From contig NC_046683.1 in assembly GCF_009870125.1 (NCBI RefSeq), positions 62,077,869-62,141,868 on the forward strand: a DNA stretch of 64,000 nucleotides, read 5' to 3'. A model generated the notes under the pieces. It had not been told where the DNA came from. It made no database searches and was given only the letters and a program-made list of their open reading frames with translations. Of the stretch, positions 21,353 to 35,720 are shown one piece after another; the first letter of the stretch is position 1, and the number at the start of each line of letters is the position of its first letter. The translations under genes and the position numbers were made by a program. Origin of the DNA: Drosophila pseudoobscura. Its lineage: Eukaryota > Arthropoda > Insecta > Diptera > Drosophilidae.

Positions 21353-22402
21353 AGGCAGAAGGGCTGAATGGAATTTATATGCAGGAAACGCGGAAGCGAC
21401 CGCGAGTCATGGGCTACCAGTTTTGCATAATGCGAACAAAACCCAACACCAAAGGCAACTTTGGTGTGGAGTATATCCTGTATATGTATGTATTCCGTTT
21501 AGTTGCCATCAAAGACCATCAACTGGCGTGCACTTTTAGTTGTTAAACACGAAATTGAGTTGTAGCCATGAAACGCCACCCGCCATAAAACGGTTTTGCC
21601 CGCCCAGCGATGGGCAGTTGGCAGGTGGCAGGTGGGTGGGTGGCCAATTGGCCCCGTTCCCGGCCCAAAGCATCAAGTTAAGTGAGTGACCAGCCCAGAC
21701 AAAGCCAACAACTTGAAGCAGATGGACTGCTTCGTACCCCTTTCTGGCCAATGGTCGAATGGTCGAATGCTTTAAAAGAGATGAAACACTCTGGTATTGG
21801 CCTTGACTTTAAGGTGCGCTTTCAAATTCATTTTGATGGGCTTGGCCTTTGGCCTTGGCTGAACAAGCAAAAATTGTTTGAGAATTGTTTGCTCGGCCCC
21901 GGCCTAAACAAGCAGCCATCCAGCCAGCCAGCCAACCAGCCAGCCAGTCGCTTCTTGTATGGAAAAGTCATGAAATTGGCTGTTGCCTTTTTAAATAGTC
22001 GCTTCGCTGGTCGGACTAAGTAAAGAGGCCATTTGGGGCACCATGCAGCCAGGGAATTGAGCGATGGGTACTGCGCTTTTATAGACCAGAATTTAAAGTC
22101 GAAATAAAAGAGAAATTTTAAGAAACAGAAGAAAGTTATATTCCATCTATGTACATATGTATATGCAACAAATATTTCAATTCAAATTGTAAAATTGTTA
22201 GCAAATTTTTAGTTTTAAAAATCAATTAGGATTAAAGAAAATTTGCCTGTTAAATAAATGAATATATTTCCATGGAGATCGACACTAATTTGTTGAATTT
22301 TGACATGCATAAAAGTTAATTGCTTTAAAGATCAATTTAATGTTTTATTTGATGGAGAATTTACCAATTATTTGCCATGGCTTCCACATTTGCATAAGGC
22401 AT

Positions 22403-22431
22403 TGGGATTGGGATTGGGTTTGGGTTTGGGC
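22403..22431. repeat. GGGATT/GGGTTT array with G-quadruplex potential
   Basis: Five GGG tracts separated by ATT or TTT loops on the + strand satisfy the classic four-tract quadruplex pattern. Confidence 0.8.
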
Positions 22432-23336
22432 TGAAAAATGAAATCCGTTCAACAGTCAACGGCTGACACATTTGCCGCCAATTAATTAAGCTCATTTATT
22501 TGCATTTCATCGTTTGGCTTGGCATGAATTAAAGTTAATTTCCACATACACTTTTATGTGATTTACAATGGGCTTAATATTACAGGATGTTGTGGCACGA
22601 CACCCACACGCGTTGCCAAAACAACAATTGAAATGCGCCACTGGCGACAAAATGTATTCATAAATATTTTGTTGTTTTTGCTGTTGTTCTTGTTGGGCCA
22701 CGCATCGTTATTGTATGCTTTTTGTATATTTCGGTGTCTTTTTTTCCACTGCGTATTGCAATCAATTTGTGCAGCACGTGACTTCTGCTCGGGGCAGGCC
22801 ATAGATATTGGCAATCTCACTTCAAGCCTCTTAAGCCTGATGCAGAGATTTATTTTTTAATGATTTCTCCACTTCCACCTCCAGCCCCCGCCCCTGCCTC
22901 AGCCACTGCCCCTGCTCTGATGCTGCCTGCTGCCAGCTTCTGCTGTTGTTCATTTCCTCGAAGTTTATACTCGGTTTATTTTTTATTTTTTAATTTGTGT
23001 GCTGGTCAAAAGTTTTTCAATTTAAAATGTTCTCAAACATTTTACCGACTTGCCGGCTTGGTCCCTGATATTTAATATACAAAACGTTTGCCTTGCCACA
23101 CACACACCTGCTTCTCCGAGTGCCCGGATGCCATGCGGGTGTGGGTGCGGGTGCAGGTGCAGGTGCGGTTCTGGAAAAAAAAGCCGACGGTCGGTATTCA
23201 ATAATTAAGTTGACGCCAGGCACAAAACTTTATTCCCTTCGTCTTCGGCGAGGGGTGGAACTTTGTAAATTTGTGGGTTTTAATAATTTGAAAGTTGATA
23301 GCCGCCGCCACCGCTGGCTTTTTTGCATTTAACTCT

Positions 23337-23382
23337 CGTGCCGTGCCGTGCCTTGCCGTGCCTTGCCGTGGCGTGCCGTGGC
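23337..23382. repeat. Pentanucleotide (CCGTG)n repeat
   Basis: About nine copies of CCGTG with CCTTG and GCGTG variants. Confidence 0.85.
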
Positions 23383-26300
23383 CCGGGATCTCGTGTTTTT
23401 GCTCTTTGGCCAACACTTGCACCTTTTTTTTTTCTTTGTGTGCCACCTGAACTCTGCTCCTCACAGTTCTCACAGTTGCTGCTGTTTGTTTCGCTGCGGT
23501 TCGACATGGCTACGATTTTTACTCCCCCCCCTCCCCCACTTCTGCCCCATGGAACAGGGGGCTGTGCTGTGCTCTCCCGTTTTGATAGATGGATCAACAA
23601 TGGCTTTTTATTCGCCTGCATCCCTCGCCAGCGCCCCACCAACGCTTTTTGCTCTTCGGCAGCTGGCGATGCTAGTTTGTGGCGCCTCAAGGTGCATGCA
23701 TGCATGCATGCATCCTAGCCTGTGTGTGTGTAGTTGTTAAGTGCTGTTTTGCTGGCATTGGCATTACATTCCTTTGGTTTGAAGAAGTTCGGCTCTCGTG
23801 CTTTTTATTCGCTAAAATGTGGCTTAAAGAAAATTGTTTCTGGTTTCTGGTTTGGTGCCCCTAAATACTTACTTCAAAAAGTTAACTTTAAATCGTAGTC
23901 TAAGGAAAGGTTAAATCTTCAATTTTTTCTTCCCCCAAATGCCAGACTTCGGCGGTGGGGGGAAGTGGTGAAAGTCGAATGGGAATTCCCCTGATGAGCT
24001 TGCATTTAATCATTCATGGCATTCAATATTTAATTTGCCCTACTTTTGCTCCCTCTGGTCTTTCGAGTGTTTGGCCACCTAATGATAACGACATTTATGT
24101 CCGCACACTTGTCGGAATTTGTCCTTGGCATGACCGTGTCTGCTGCTGCTGCTGCTTCTCCTCCATGCCGCATTGCCAATATACGCGATATATATCTATA
24201 TCTATATACATATATGGGGTATACATATATATACAAGGTTTTTTCTCCATGTGTTCGTAGTATATCTTAATATTTATTTTTTCTACATTTTACACGCACA
24301 CACACACACACGCGTCACGAGAGCACAAGAGAACCACCCAACCTCCACCCCAACCCCATCACATGGCCAGAGCTGGAGCTGGAGCTCCCTATTGAAACAA
24401 TTGAAACGTGACACGCATCGGGAATGGCTGGGCTGGTCTGGGCTGGTCTGGTGGGGCGGACAACGCTGCGTATGAGTGATTTTCAGCCGATAGCTTATGG
24501 CCAATGTTTCAACTTTGCACCGTGCACTTAATTTTTTATTAAACACAATAATCTCTGATGTCGGTGGGGGCATGAACAACAAAAAAAACGCACCAAAAAA
24601 GCGTAACTGAAACTGAAAGAACGAAAGGACCGAGCGACGGACCGACCGTCAACGAACTTGATTGACGAGGGTGATTTAATAAATGAAACGGACTGCAGAG
24701 ACAGAAACGGAAACGAAAAAGTAATACCATAATGATATACATACGTATATGTTCACCCCTCTTGCTCTCTCACTGTTTTTCCCTTTGGAATTTCCCCCAA
24801 GGGAGACGTCGCAAATCTATGCAAGGAGCTCCGCAGAGCAGAGAACGTTGATGGGCGACCGTCAACAGGACTGCCAACGAAAACAATCAACGGTTTGGTT
24901 GTGGCCAAAACGCAACCGTACTCCTGTGCCCCCCCCGCACCATCCATAAAGAGTCAGTGGCCAGAGCAATCATATGGCAAGCAGAGCAAAATTCTAGCAA
25001 AAAACAGACAAAAAGAGAAAAAAAAAAAACAAAAATAGGGGAAAACAAATTGCCACCCAGAAGCAATGCACAATGAAAATACCCGTAAAAGTCGAAACAA
25101 ATGCAAACAAGGGAACCAGTGCCAGAGGAGGGATGGGTGGAGCGGCAACGAGGGGAGGGAGAACTTGGGCAGAGAATTGTAGAGAATCAGTGTGTAACAG
25201 AGGGCAAAGCGACTCGCTTTCAAATTAAATTTGACTCTTTTTTTGTTGTTGTTTTTCGCTCTTTTGTTTAACACTTTTTGATTTGGGTATTTTTTTGGTA
25301 GCACTGCAGAGGGCGAGAGAGGGTAACGGGTTAATGTAATCAAATAGAAGAGATTTATGGCCATAAAATGTTATACAAAACATGTATAGTATCCTCCCGT
25401 GATGTGGGTCATTTATTTAAATTCCACTCCTCCGATGGGGTGTGATTAGGCAACCCACCCCGTAAGACGTTTCGGTTCATTCGAGATTGAACTTAAGCCT
25501 TTCAGATATCCAAGGATATGTAGCTTTCTTTCATGTACATATACATACGGGTACAATATTTACAGCTCTCAATTACCTGCTGTCTGCCGCCTGCCTGCTA
25601 CACCTGAAACCAATTAAAATTTGATAGGCCTTTTGGCCAATTGGCGGCGCAAGGCTTCTTCTAACGCTTTTTTGTTTTTGTTTTTTTTTGTTTGGCCATA
25701 TAAAATTTTAATTGAACCAGAACCCGAGACTTGATTAATTGACAAATAAAGTATACTGCCAGGCCATGCGCAACGTTTTAATGGCCAAACAGCTACAGCC
25801 ACAGCCACGGCCACGGCAGCCACAGGTGCGGTGCGGTGCGTCTCTCTCGTTCTTTATGGGTCCTTTCTCAAATTAGCAGCTCATTGAGGAAGGCAGGCTA
25901 AGAGCATTAGAAACACTTTCGCTTTCATGTTGCTTCATGGCCGACTAGAGGGCCCATAAATAAGGGACCGACCCGAAAGGGTTGCTCTTTTTGGAGCAGG
26001 TGTATAAATTTTCTGGATCTGGATCGGGATCCCATCGTTAACAAAACAGCTGTCCATATCCTTGAATGTCTGGCAAAATCTCATTGCGAACTGTGAACAT
26101 TCCCCTCCCCCCCGTTCTGCCATTCTCCACGATTTGTTGGCGAAATGCTGTGCAAATATCGAATACTGAATCCTGCGAGTCTTGTGAATCCAGTGTGTGT
26201 GCGCCAGAGCCACGGATTCAATGAATTTATTCATTAGTTTGCTTTGATATGCACTTCAGTGACCCTCTCGGACCTCGGAGCGATTCGCCATTCGCCATCC

Positions 26301-26391
26301 GCCATACGCCATTTGCCACACTAGTCGCTACACACTACGCTACACTGGGCAAACACAAAGTTGAATGCTACTCGAACGTGTATTTGCCACC

Positions 26392-26450
26392 AACTCGGCT
26401 CGCCTCGACTCGGCTCAGCTCAGTTCAGTTCAGCTCAGCGCAGCTCAGTT
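26392..26450. repeat. Degenerate pentanucleotide (CTCAG/CTCGG) repeat
   Basis: Roughly eleven 5-bp units alternating CTCGG, CTCAG and TTCAG. Confidence 0.75.
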
Positions 26451-29400
26451 GGGCATGTGCGTTCGTTCTGCATCCTCTATCCATGTGTGTCCATGCCCCG
26501 GAGGCAGCAGTAGCAGTGCCAGTGCCACACATGAATTGGAAACTTAAAGGCTTAGACAGCGAGAGGGGGAGGAAGAGTGAGAGCGAGAGAGAGGTGTGGC
26601 ACACATCTCTGACAACCTACTACATCCTTCGGCTAATGCGATTTATTTTTATGGCCAATTTGCTTGATTAGGTTTTCGATTTTCATGCGCCCATTGCACT
26701 CGCTTTACCTTCATGCCCCACTCCGCCCCCCCTCCACCCTGTCAGACTGCCCTCTGGTCTCCTCTGTTTTCCTCTCTCCCTCTCTCGCGCTCTTGGGCTT
26801 GTGGCTGGGGGTTCATTAAAGTTGAGAAAACAAAGTTTATAGAAAAAAGAGAGAGAGAGCCGGAAAGGCACTGCCAGGGGAACCAGGGGGGAAGTGCAGC
26901 AAAGGGCGGAACTTTTTTTTGGTTGCAGTTAATAAAAAACCAAATGGAATATTAATTACTATTTGCCAGGCCAGGAGCAGGACCAGGGCCTGAGCCAGCA
27001 ATCGGGATTAAAACTGTGCGGCAGCTGGAACTAAATTACATTGAGGGCAGAGCCGGCTAGGGGGCGGGCAGCAACAGGGAGCCAGAGAGACTCTCGAGTC
27101 GCCCAACCATTTGATGCTTCCTCAGATTTGGGTGCCATTTACGAATGGTAAATGCTCCTGTAAGCACCCATAAGCATCCAAATCAATGATGAGCCAAATC
27201 CCATTGATTTCCATATTCCATTTGATAATTTACATCGGCTTTGGCTTTTGCTTTGGCTTTGGCTTTGCGTGCAGTGCACTTAAACTCATGTAATACAGGC
27301 ACATACATGTGCACATACCCACATACCTACATACATAATGTAGGATGATGCTACAACTTCCGATCCAGTCCACTCCGCTCCCCTCCAGCGCAAGCGGAAA
27401 TACCGCATGGCATTATGACATTTATGTGCTATAAAAATATGCTTCATGCTTTTATGGCTCATCCAATGCGGTCCCCTTCTCCGCCAATCTGCTTCCAGTT
27501 CAGCCAACAAAGCAGCTTCCGTAACGATGTCCTCATGTGTCTGTGGCATCATCGGTGCTCATCATCTGTGCATGTGCATATAAAAAAGTTCTGCCCCCAC
27601 CCCATGCCCTACACCCTACGTCTCCCTCCTCTGGCACCTTTCAAAGGTGGCCAAAAAAAAAACAGAAGAAGAACTGGTGGCTGTATGCATTTTTTTCCCA
27701 TTACATTTTTATGATTATTTCCACGCAAAAAAAAAAAACAACAGGAAAAAGAGTTGCAAGTGGGTCTGGGGCACACATTACGCATACGCCTCGGGGGCCC
27801 TGAGCAAAGCAGCTGCGGCGAAGCGAGAGAGAGACTGCAGCTGACTTTCCTTAATTAATAATTAAAGAATAGATTTTATACATTGTATATAAAATGCTGT
27901 TGAGAAACGAGACCTGCAGAAAGGAGTAGAGAGAGCGCCAGCGAGAGCGGATAAGTGTAGTGAAAAGTGTAATCTCGATAAAGGCATCGGAAACGTGACT
28001 AAATCCGTTTTGCCAATAAGACACGAAGCCAGCAGGCAGGCGTATCCGCATCCGCATCCGTTATCCTTGAAGCAGTGCCATTGGCCGGCCAAAGATGAAG
28101 ATATAAAGACGCAAAGCTCAGTAGTCCACGCGCCACATCTTCCTTCCGTGGCATTGAACTGTGAAATGACTTCATTAGTGAAAATATTGTATGTCGCACG
28201 GTCTCCTTCAAACTCCCCCTCCCGCCCCGTACCCATCCCTCCCTCCCCCTGCTCATGATTTATTGCTTATGCCCGAGTTACAGCCACACACACCCACAGA
28301 CACACATACGAGGGGGGGGAGTATCTTATGTGTGGAATTTTATGTAAATTTAACAGGGCCATAAGCAAGGCAAAAAAATAAAAGGCAAAAAGTTGCCCAT
28401 ATAAAACATAAAGCGCAAATTAATTGAGGCAAAGTCGAGGAGCAGCAGCAGCAGCAACAGCATCCTTCCCCTGTCTCCTGTGCCCTGTCCCTTATATATT
28501 TTTTTCCTTATGTGAGGGATGGAAATAAAGATTTTCCTTCGTTCTTTTGGGGGGGTGCGCAAGAGGGCCACACATAGTATCAAGTTATGAAACACCAGAA
28601 TCAGAATCAGAATCACAGCTTGATGGCTGTGATTGTGCGTACCCAATGATATTTGGCGTACATGTCTCTGAATACCAGCGAAAGGACTTCTTTAAAGGGG
28701 AATTTTTTGGTTTGAATTTAAAACGAAAAAACGTTTTTAAATCGAAAAATCTTGAATGTATCTCACTTGACAACCACTCAGAGGCTTTTCATAATCTGGG
28801 CTCCTCTTTGAATGCTGCTGCGTGAAGGCTCTGACAGGGTCCCATGCCCCATGCCTCCATGCCTCATTGGTATGGGAAAAGGCACCTGTGCCTGTGCCAG
28901 TGCCAGTGTTGGCTTTGCGAACGGAAATCACTTGAAACAGCTGCAGCAGTAGTCGCAGCAGCACCTGGGAGACGTGGCCAAACAATGGCCCCCGCAATCC
29001 TTGCTGCAACAGAAAGTAGAAGAAAGGAAGCAGTTCGTTTAACGAGCGCCCCAGCTCAAAGGCACTGTAAGGTGCGTGCAATGGCTTATCCTCCCCACAG
29101 CGTCATCTACTTAGAGACGTTAACGGTAACTGGGTGGGTGGAGGGTCGGCTTGGATTCTTTTGCAATCCATCCATGCCGTCGTTTTCGCCTCCGTTTTAA
29201 TTGATTCGCCTGCAGCAACTGCATAATTATGTACGTACGTATACGTATGCCCGTATGTTTTCCGAGAAAGAAGAAAAATCCCAGAACGAAGAGCGGAGAC
29301 ATCTGACAGACGACAGATAGACGACAGTGCGCTGACAGTTGGCCCCAATCCCAGCCGGCATGGCGTATGCGTGATTTGAATGGGTTTGGGCTCGGCTTTG

Positions 29401-29699
29401 AGTTTGGGCTTGAGGACATGCGTGTGTGTCAGTGTGTGGGCGCGTGTGTGCCGTACAATGTCCTTGGCAATGCCTAGACATAATTTCATTAAAAGCTTAT
29501 ATTCCTCCATAGAGAGCTTTGCTGACGGGTTCTATTAACATGTCGTCTATGAGAATCTGAATTTTATGGCAATTGAGAGCCCCAGATATGAAATGACAGA
29601 AGTCTTCACGAGACAAAAAATGCCTTTACCGAATGTTCATTTGAAATATAATTAAAATTGTCAAGGAAATACTCGAATAGTTGAGTGAGAGAGCGGCGA

Positions 29700-29780
29700 G
29701 AGGGCAGTCGGGAGAGCAGGCGAGAGGGCAGGCGAGAGGACTGTCGAGAGGGCAGTCGAGAGGGCAAGCGAGAGTGCAAG
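29700..29780. repeat. 12-bp minisatellite
   Basis: Nearly seven tandem units of AGAGGGCAGTCG with variants. The unit is a multiple of three, so the - strand reads a run of Arg-Leu-Pro-Ser repeats in an open frame of about 70 codons, but nothing else supports a protein. Confidence 0.85.
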
Positions 29781-30220
29781 TGCCTTAAATTCCTAACTTT
29801 GTTGGCCACTTGGGGCAAATCTCTTTAATTGGAATAACAATTGCTGGCAGCAGCAGAAACTTAAGTCCTTCCGCTCTCCAGACGCACACACTGAAAGTTG
29901 CATCTGCAGAAAGTGGCATCCCGAATTCCCAGCTTCTCTGCAACTTTAATATTATTGAAGTCATATTTCTGTGTGGCCTCAAATTGGAGGTTACCTTTGT
30001 GCTGAGTGGCCCCAGCAGCATTCCGTGCATTAACTGGACCATGGCTTCAGAGCCATGCAAATCCCTGGCCTCTAAAGCTCTCTGCTGCATGTGAGTGCGG
30101 TCTGTGGGCGCCTCCGTTGACAATGCCAGCCAATTGTAGCTGCCAGAGGAGGCTGAGCACTGACCACAGTGCAAATTGTGCAATGCAGTTTATTCCATGA
30201 GAGACGACGCTTAGCGAGAT

Positions 30221-30288
30221 GCTGGTTGCTGGTTACTGGTTGCTGGTTACTGGTTACTGGATGCTGGCTGCTGGATGCTGAATACTGA
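30221..30288. repeat. Heptanucleotide GCTGGTT/ACTGGTT repeat
   Basis: About nine tandem 7-bp units, drifting to GCTGGAT and ACTGAAT at the right end. Confidence 0.85.
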
Positions 30289-33200
30289 ATGCGGGCTAAA
30301 GCAGACGGTGAGCTCTGTACTCTTTGCTCTCTGTAAAGACTGCTGTGGTTCTATTTGTATGATGATGTGCCACCCATTCGACCATTCGCCGTTCCACTTA
30401 CGATGCACGGGGAGCACTGCAGTTCGGTTCATTTCTGCAGCCATTGTGCCAGGACAAACAAATGGCATTGCAAACATTTTCCCATGACGTACATTCCACA
30501 TTTTCCTACGCTCTCATCCGCCGGCACCTCCGCCTCCTCCACCTCTGGTATTACCATGGCAGCAGATTAGATTTTGTGGTTTGGAAAATGTTTAGCAACA
30601 AAGTCAGACAAATGAATGGAAATGGGTATGGGAGTGGAGTGGAGTCTTAAAGATGATAAATGTATCTAAGAGCTATCTGCAAATGTGTAAACTGTATCAA
30701 TTGAGATTTATTAACTATTTTAGAAGTTTCAGACTGTGAATTACGAGGCTTTTGTGCAGATATTTATTGTGTTACGGCAAGGAATCGAATTCAGTGCACT
30801 TAAATATTTCTAGTGTTAGAACAGCCGAAATATTCAACAAACTAACGAAAATGTGCGTGTGAGCGTGTCGCATTTCAACGAGTTTAAATCTTTCGGTTTT
30901 AAGCTTTCAGTATGAGACTAATGTATGTAAATGTGAAAAATCTTGTGGCAGTGGGAAAGAAGCTTAAATAAATAAATCAAATGGGTACTAAATACTATTT
31001 TGCGATCTAAAAAAAAAAATGCACTTTACCATAAAAACGTTGATCAAAACCTATTATTCTCCATTGAACAATTCCGAGAAAAAAGTTTCTTTACCACTGT
31101 TTCATTTCCTGTCCAGCTGGCGGCCCTCCGCTCTGATTGCTTCGGATCCTGTGGCACTAAGAACACGTGAACACACACAGCACAGCACAGCACATACATA
31201 TATAATCCATTATAAAACTGTTTACATAAGGTTTCTTTAAATTGGTTTATTGTTGTGGAGTCCAACTGGACCCCCAGCAGAAGAGAGAGAGAGAGACAGA
31301 TGTTGTACGGGAAACCATTGCTAAGCCCTCAAAGCACCAAACTACACAGCCGCATGAAGGGGACCCTGGGATAGTCAGGAGCCAGGAGCCAGTGGCCTGC
31401 ACCCAGTAGCCGTCCTCCAATGTCCACAGCATGTGTGGTGTGCTGTGGTCTCTAAGCGCCTGCCATTAATAATGCAATTGTCGGGATTGCTGATAAATTG
31501 CTGTGGTTTGACAATTTGCACAGCAAAAACCGCAGTAGAAAAACTGTAAAAAAAAAAACAGAAAAGCCCTGGGAAAAGTGCAAGAAAATAGAAAAATTGA
31601 GAGCAAAAAAAAATACATTTATTTACGTGTATTCGGTTTACTCCCGTAAATATCCTTTGACAACAGGCAGTATTTGTGTATTTTGTGTTGGCGATAATTA
31701 AATCAAGTTTTAAAACGTTTCGCCAGCGACTTCTGTAAACAAAAGCAAACAAGTAATTGCCATCCAGGGCGTATGCGCAATATTACACATACGCAAGTAC
31801 ATATTTCAATTAAATTCCATCTGCGATAAGGCGGATGGGGGGGCCGCCTAGCAATTAGCAAAAAGTCAATGTACCAAATTAAATATTCATAATGGTTGGA
31901 GTGCGACTATTTGGTATTTCGTGCGAGTATTTGCCTGCCATGCCATGAGAATGTCACGCACGAGTGGAGTCTATGTACTATATCGCTGATAGCTGGAGAG
32001 GGGGAGGGGAAAAGGGATTGTATTAATTGAATTTACCATCGTTAAATCATGAATGAGGATTATTTGTTCCCCGAATAAACATAAAGCAATGCGAAAAATA
32101 AATAGAAATGATAGAACACAAATTCATTTGCTGCAGAGTAATTTCAGCGACTGCCACAGTTCTTGGAAATTTTATATTTGTTGAAATTCAATGCTCTCTA
32201 GTTGTGAGTGTGTGCTTGTGTGTGTGTGTTTGTTTCCAATTCAAGTACTTGGGCACTCAATGGAAAAGTCAAGAAATTTATTTACTAATTTTGATGGATT
32301 TTCCAAATTAAGGGGTTCTTGGAATTCAACATTGAACAGCAGGTGAATGGGGAAATATATTCCTTGAAATGTGAAAAGTGACACTCCCGCGTTTTGTACT
32401 TTCTTCGGAAATTATGAATTTCTGAACTGCAGAGAACACTGTAATCCGTGGCTTGGGACATCCTATTATGCCCAACCCACCGGCCCCAGCTAACCTTTCG
32501 CTTATTAGCTGGTAGAGGGGCGTCGGCGTCACATTCAGTCCAATCTTATTATGCTTTCCATTCCAGCAGTGAGGAGAAAGAGTGTGGCAGGAGGAAGCAA
32601 GACAAGCCCAAGGTAATGCCACTGATTGTGATTACTGTGTCGTCACGTTGCCAGTGTCTGTGTGTCAACTATGCTATGCGATGCGATGCGATGCTAGCTA
32701 TGCTATGGAACAGCCACCGCTCCCCAAAGTATGCTAAACATTTAAGAAATTGAAATTTATAAAACGACAGCCAGGACAGCAGCAACGTAGCTCCAGCCAA
32801 ATGTAATGCCAGACAGAGCCAGAGATTTCCTCAAGTCAATGGCTTCAATTTGCTTTTACGAGGCACTGAGACAGTGGCATGGAAGGATGGAAGGGGGTGG
32901 AATAAACTATTTCTGGGATGTGCCAGGGAATGTTGTTTCTGCGGAATGCCAGTAATCTCTGGCCGTCGTTGTTGTGTGTTCTGTGTCGTGTTGCTGCTGT
33001 AGCTGCAGCATCATTTGCAAAATGTAATTGCAGCAATTATCGTAAATTTGTGTGTTCTGAATTGTTCGTCGCATTAAAGTTAATTTCACTTGTACTTTGT
33101 TTTGCACTCTCTCTCTCGCGTCGGCCACTATTTCAGCATTAGAAAGGACGAAACTTTTCCCTCGGCCTGCCTCAAATCAAAACACATTTGTCACCGCGAC

Positions 33201-35644
33201 GCGACGGCCTGTTGCACATCAGCCAGCCAGTGGAGTCGGTCGGCATCGAGAGCTTTTCGCTCTGGAAGCTCTTTTTTTAGGCCACCATCGAGAGAGAGAG
33301 AGCCACGAATTTCGACCAGTTTTCGTTGGCTTGGGATTCTTTGGGACTTGTCCATTATGCTAAGTGCGCCCTGGCACGCTTTGATGCTGCCAATTTCTAT
33401 GAGGGGATCGGGATCCCTGCCAGCCTCTACTGATGCCTCTAGCCTTTGCCTCTTGCCTTTGCCTTTGCCTTTGCATTTTTTTTTGTTAAGCACAAGCACA
33501 CATTAGGCTGCAGAGATGGTTATTAGGCCAGAGTAGTTGGCCCACAGCACACAGGTAGTTAAGCGTTTGGGCCAAGAGATAAAAATAACAGCTGCAAAGG
33601 TGGCAAAAAAGAGAAAGATTGCAGTTTCGTTGTTGTACTCGTGATGGAATTAGTAGAGGGGCCAGTCCTCCTCGCTCAAAGAGTACCGGCAGGATGCAGG
33701 CTGTCTGAGATGCTAATTGGATTCGCTTTAATTGGATTAACCTGGCAGATGAGCAGCAGGACCAGCAACAGGACGGGCAGGACGAACAGTACGGAGTAAT
33801 CAGGCCAAATTCTAAGGCAACTTTTCGACAGCTCAAAGCTGGCAAAAAAACAGGTAAAAAAAGGTGGCAACCATGTGGGAAATTAAGCAGAAAAGTCGGC
33901 TAAGCCTTTGAATGGAAAATCGTCAGAGGGCTGTTCATAAAATATGCATTCCCTGTCAAGGATAATTAGAGAAGGAATTTGCGGTGGAATACATGTCGGA
34001 AAGTGGATATGTTTAAATGATTATTATCATTTAATTCCTTAAATGCCTTCAAGGTTTCCAAGCACAAAAGCAAACAGGATTCTCCACGCAAGAGTGGAGT
34101 GGAAATCAGGCCACTTTGTTGCCAAAACTATTCTTACCACTAAACACCAGAATAAACCAGAATAAACCGCAATTTGTTTTGGTTTCCAAAAGTCTAAGAA
34201 TAGCAGCAGCAGCGGCATCTTCCTGCCGGGTCTGGATCTGTGATGAAATGCAAAAGTTTTTTCGAGAAGCAACCAAAAATCACGAACGTAAATCAGTTAA
34301 CTTGTAAACAACATAGATAGACACGCACACACACACACACACATACACCCACACCCACACACACCTGTCTGTCTGTAAGTCCTGGCAGCGCTATCCTGTA
34401 AAATAACTTTGGCACATGTCCCTCCTGTCACCTCATTTGCAAAATTGAAAGTCAAAAGTTGTGCGACAAAGTTGTGCAGGGCTGCAGGATGCCTCTACGG
34501 AGAGGAGGCATCTGTGAGGAGGGATCTGTGTTCATGCCGTGGCCTAGGTGGCAGCAACAGCATGTTCTCTGTCTCGTGTGTCGCGTGTGTCGCGTGTCTC
34601 CTTGTTTGATGTAAAATAAATTGACATTTAGTTGTCGATGTAAAGGCACAGAGATATTCCCCCTCTCCTGCCCTGCCCTGCCCTGCCCGGCCCTTCAGCA
34701 ATCTACTGCCTGCAAGTGTCAGAACGTGTTAATAGATTCCCAACGTTGTCAACTTTCGTCGAGATATATATTTAGTTGCATATTTAAATTTTCGGTACCA
34801 TATAGCCCAGGATCACAGGTATGTCGACATGTCGACACATTTCCTTGGCACATCCCACAATGGCAGCACCTTGACACACACACACACACACACTGGCACA
34901 ATCTACATACAGTGTGCTCCTTCGAGTACTACTAAATGTTGACACATTTTGGGTTTTTGGCTGGCTCCACTCCGACCATCGTACATGTCCCCTGGCGGCT
35001 TTGGCTTTTGCGTTGGCTCCTGGTGCTGCTCCTGCTGCTCCTACTACTGTGATTGCATATCTAAGAAACAACATCCACAACTCTCGTATATGTGTGTGTG
35101 TGTGTGTGTGTGGGGGCTTTGCTTTCATTTAGCTGGAAAAGAGTCTTGTGGGACGTTAGTTAGTTATCGTTAGAGAGATGTGGCGAGAGAGAGAGAGGTA
35201 GAGAGACTCACCTTTCAATATGCATTCCATTTGCATTTCTAATTTCGTTTCCAGCCCCTAGTGCCCTGAAGCCACAAATTGTACCTTAAATTGGGGCCTG
35301 GCATGGCATGCCTTAAAGTTTTTCATTTAATTAGTCCGATGGTCAATCAGGTTCAATTTTAGGAGCTCAACACTATACCCTACCCCGCCTTCGCCTTTCA
35401 CGGAACCAAAAAATAAGAAACAAATGATTGCACTTGATTTGTATTCATGTCTTCATTTATATGGAAATTATTAGTGTCATTTGTAGCCAGGGCCACCCCT
35501 CGAGCCAAACGAAGAGAAGAACAAAACAAAATAATAAAGAAATAAAGACACAAGAAATTGTGAAATTCTCATAAAATGGCATTTAGGCATTTTGGTGGGT
35601 GGTGGGGGGAAGAGAAGAAGAGAAATGAACCATGGCAACCATAA

Positions 35645-35720
35645 TGTCGCATGCTCCATGTCTCTGGCTCCATGTCTCTGACTCCATGTCCCATGTTCCA
35701 TGTCTCATGTCGCATGTGAC
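35645..35720. repeat. Degenerate CCATGTCTC-type tandem repeat
   Basis: Recurring CCATGT / GCATGT cores every 7 or 14 bp over about 75 bp. Confidence 0.7.

Larger units (their letters stand above)
16187..29640. other. Gene-poor stretch, left part
   Basis: No coding exon with convincing start, splice sites or domain was found on either strand. Contents are simple repeats, A/T-rich blocks (18780-19800, 22080-22380), GC-richer islands and many TAAT-core sites. It could be intergenic regulatory DNA or a long intron. Confidence 0.5.

Noticed and set aside
29700-29780. CRISPR array
   Set aside because: Contiguous 12-bp minisatellite without unique spacers, in a eukaryotic genome.
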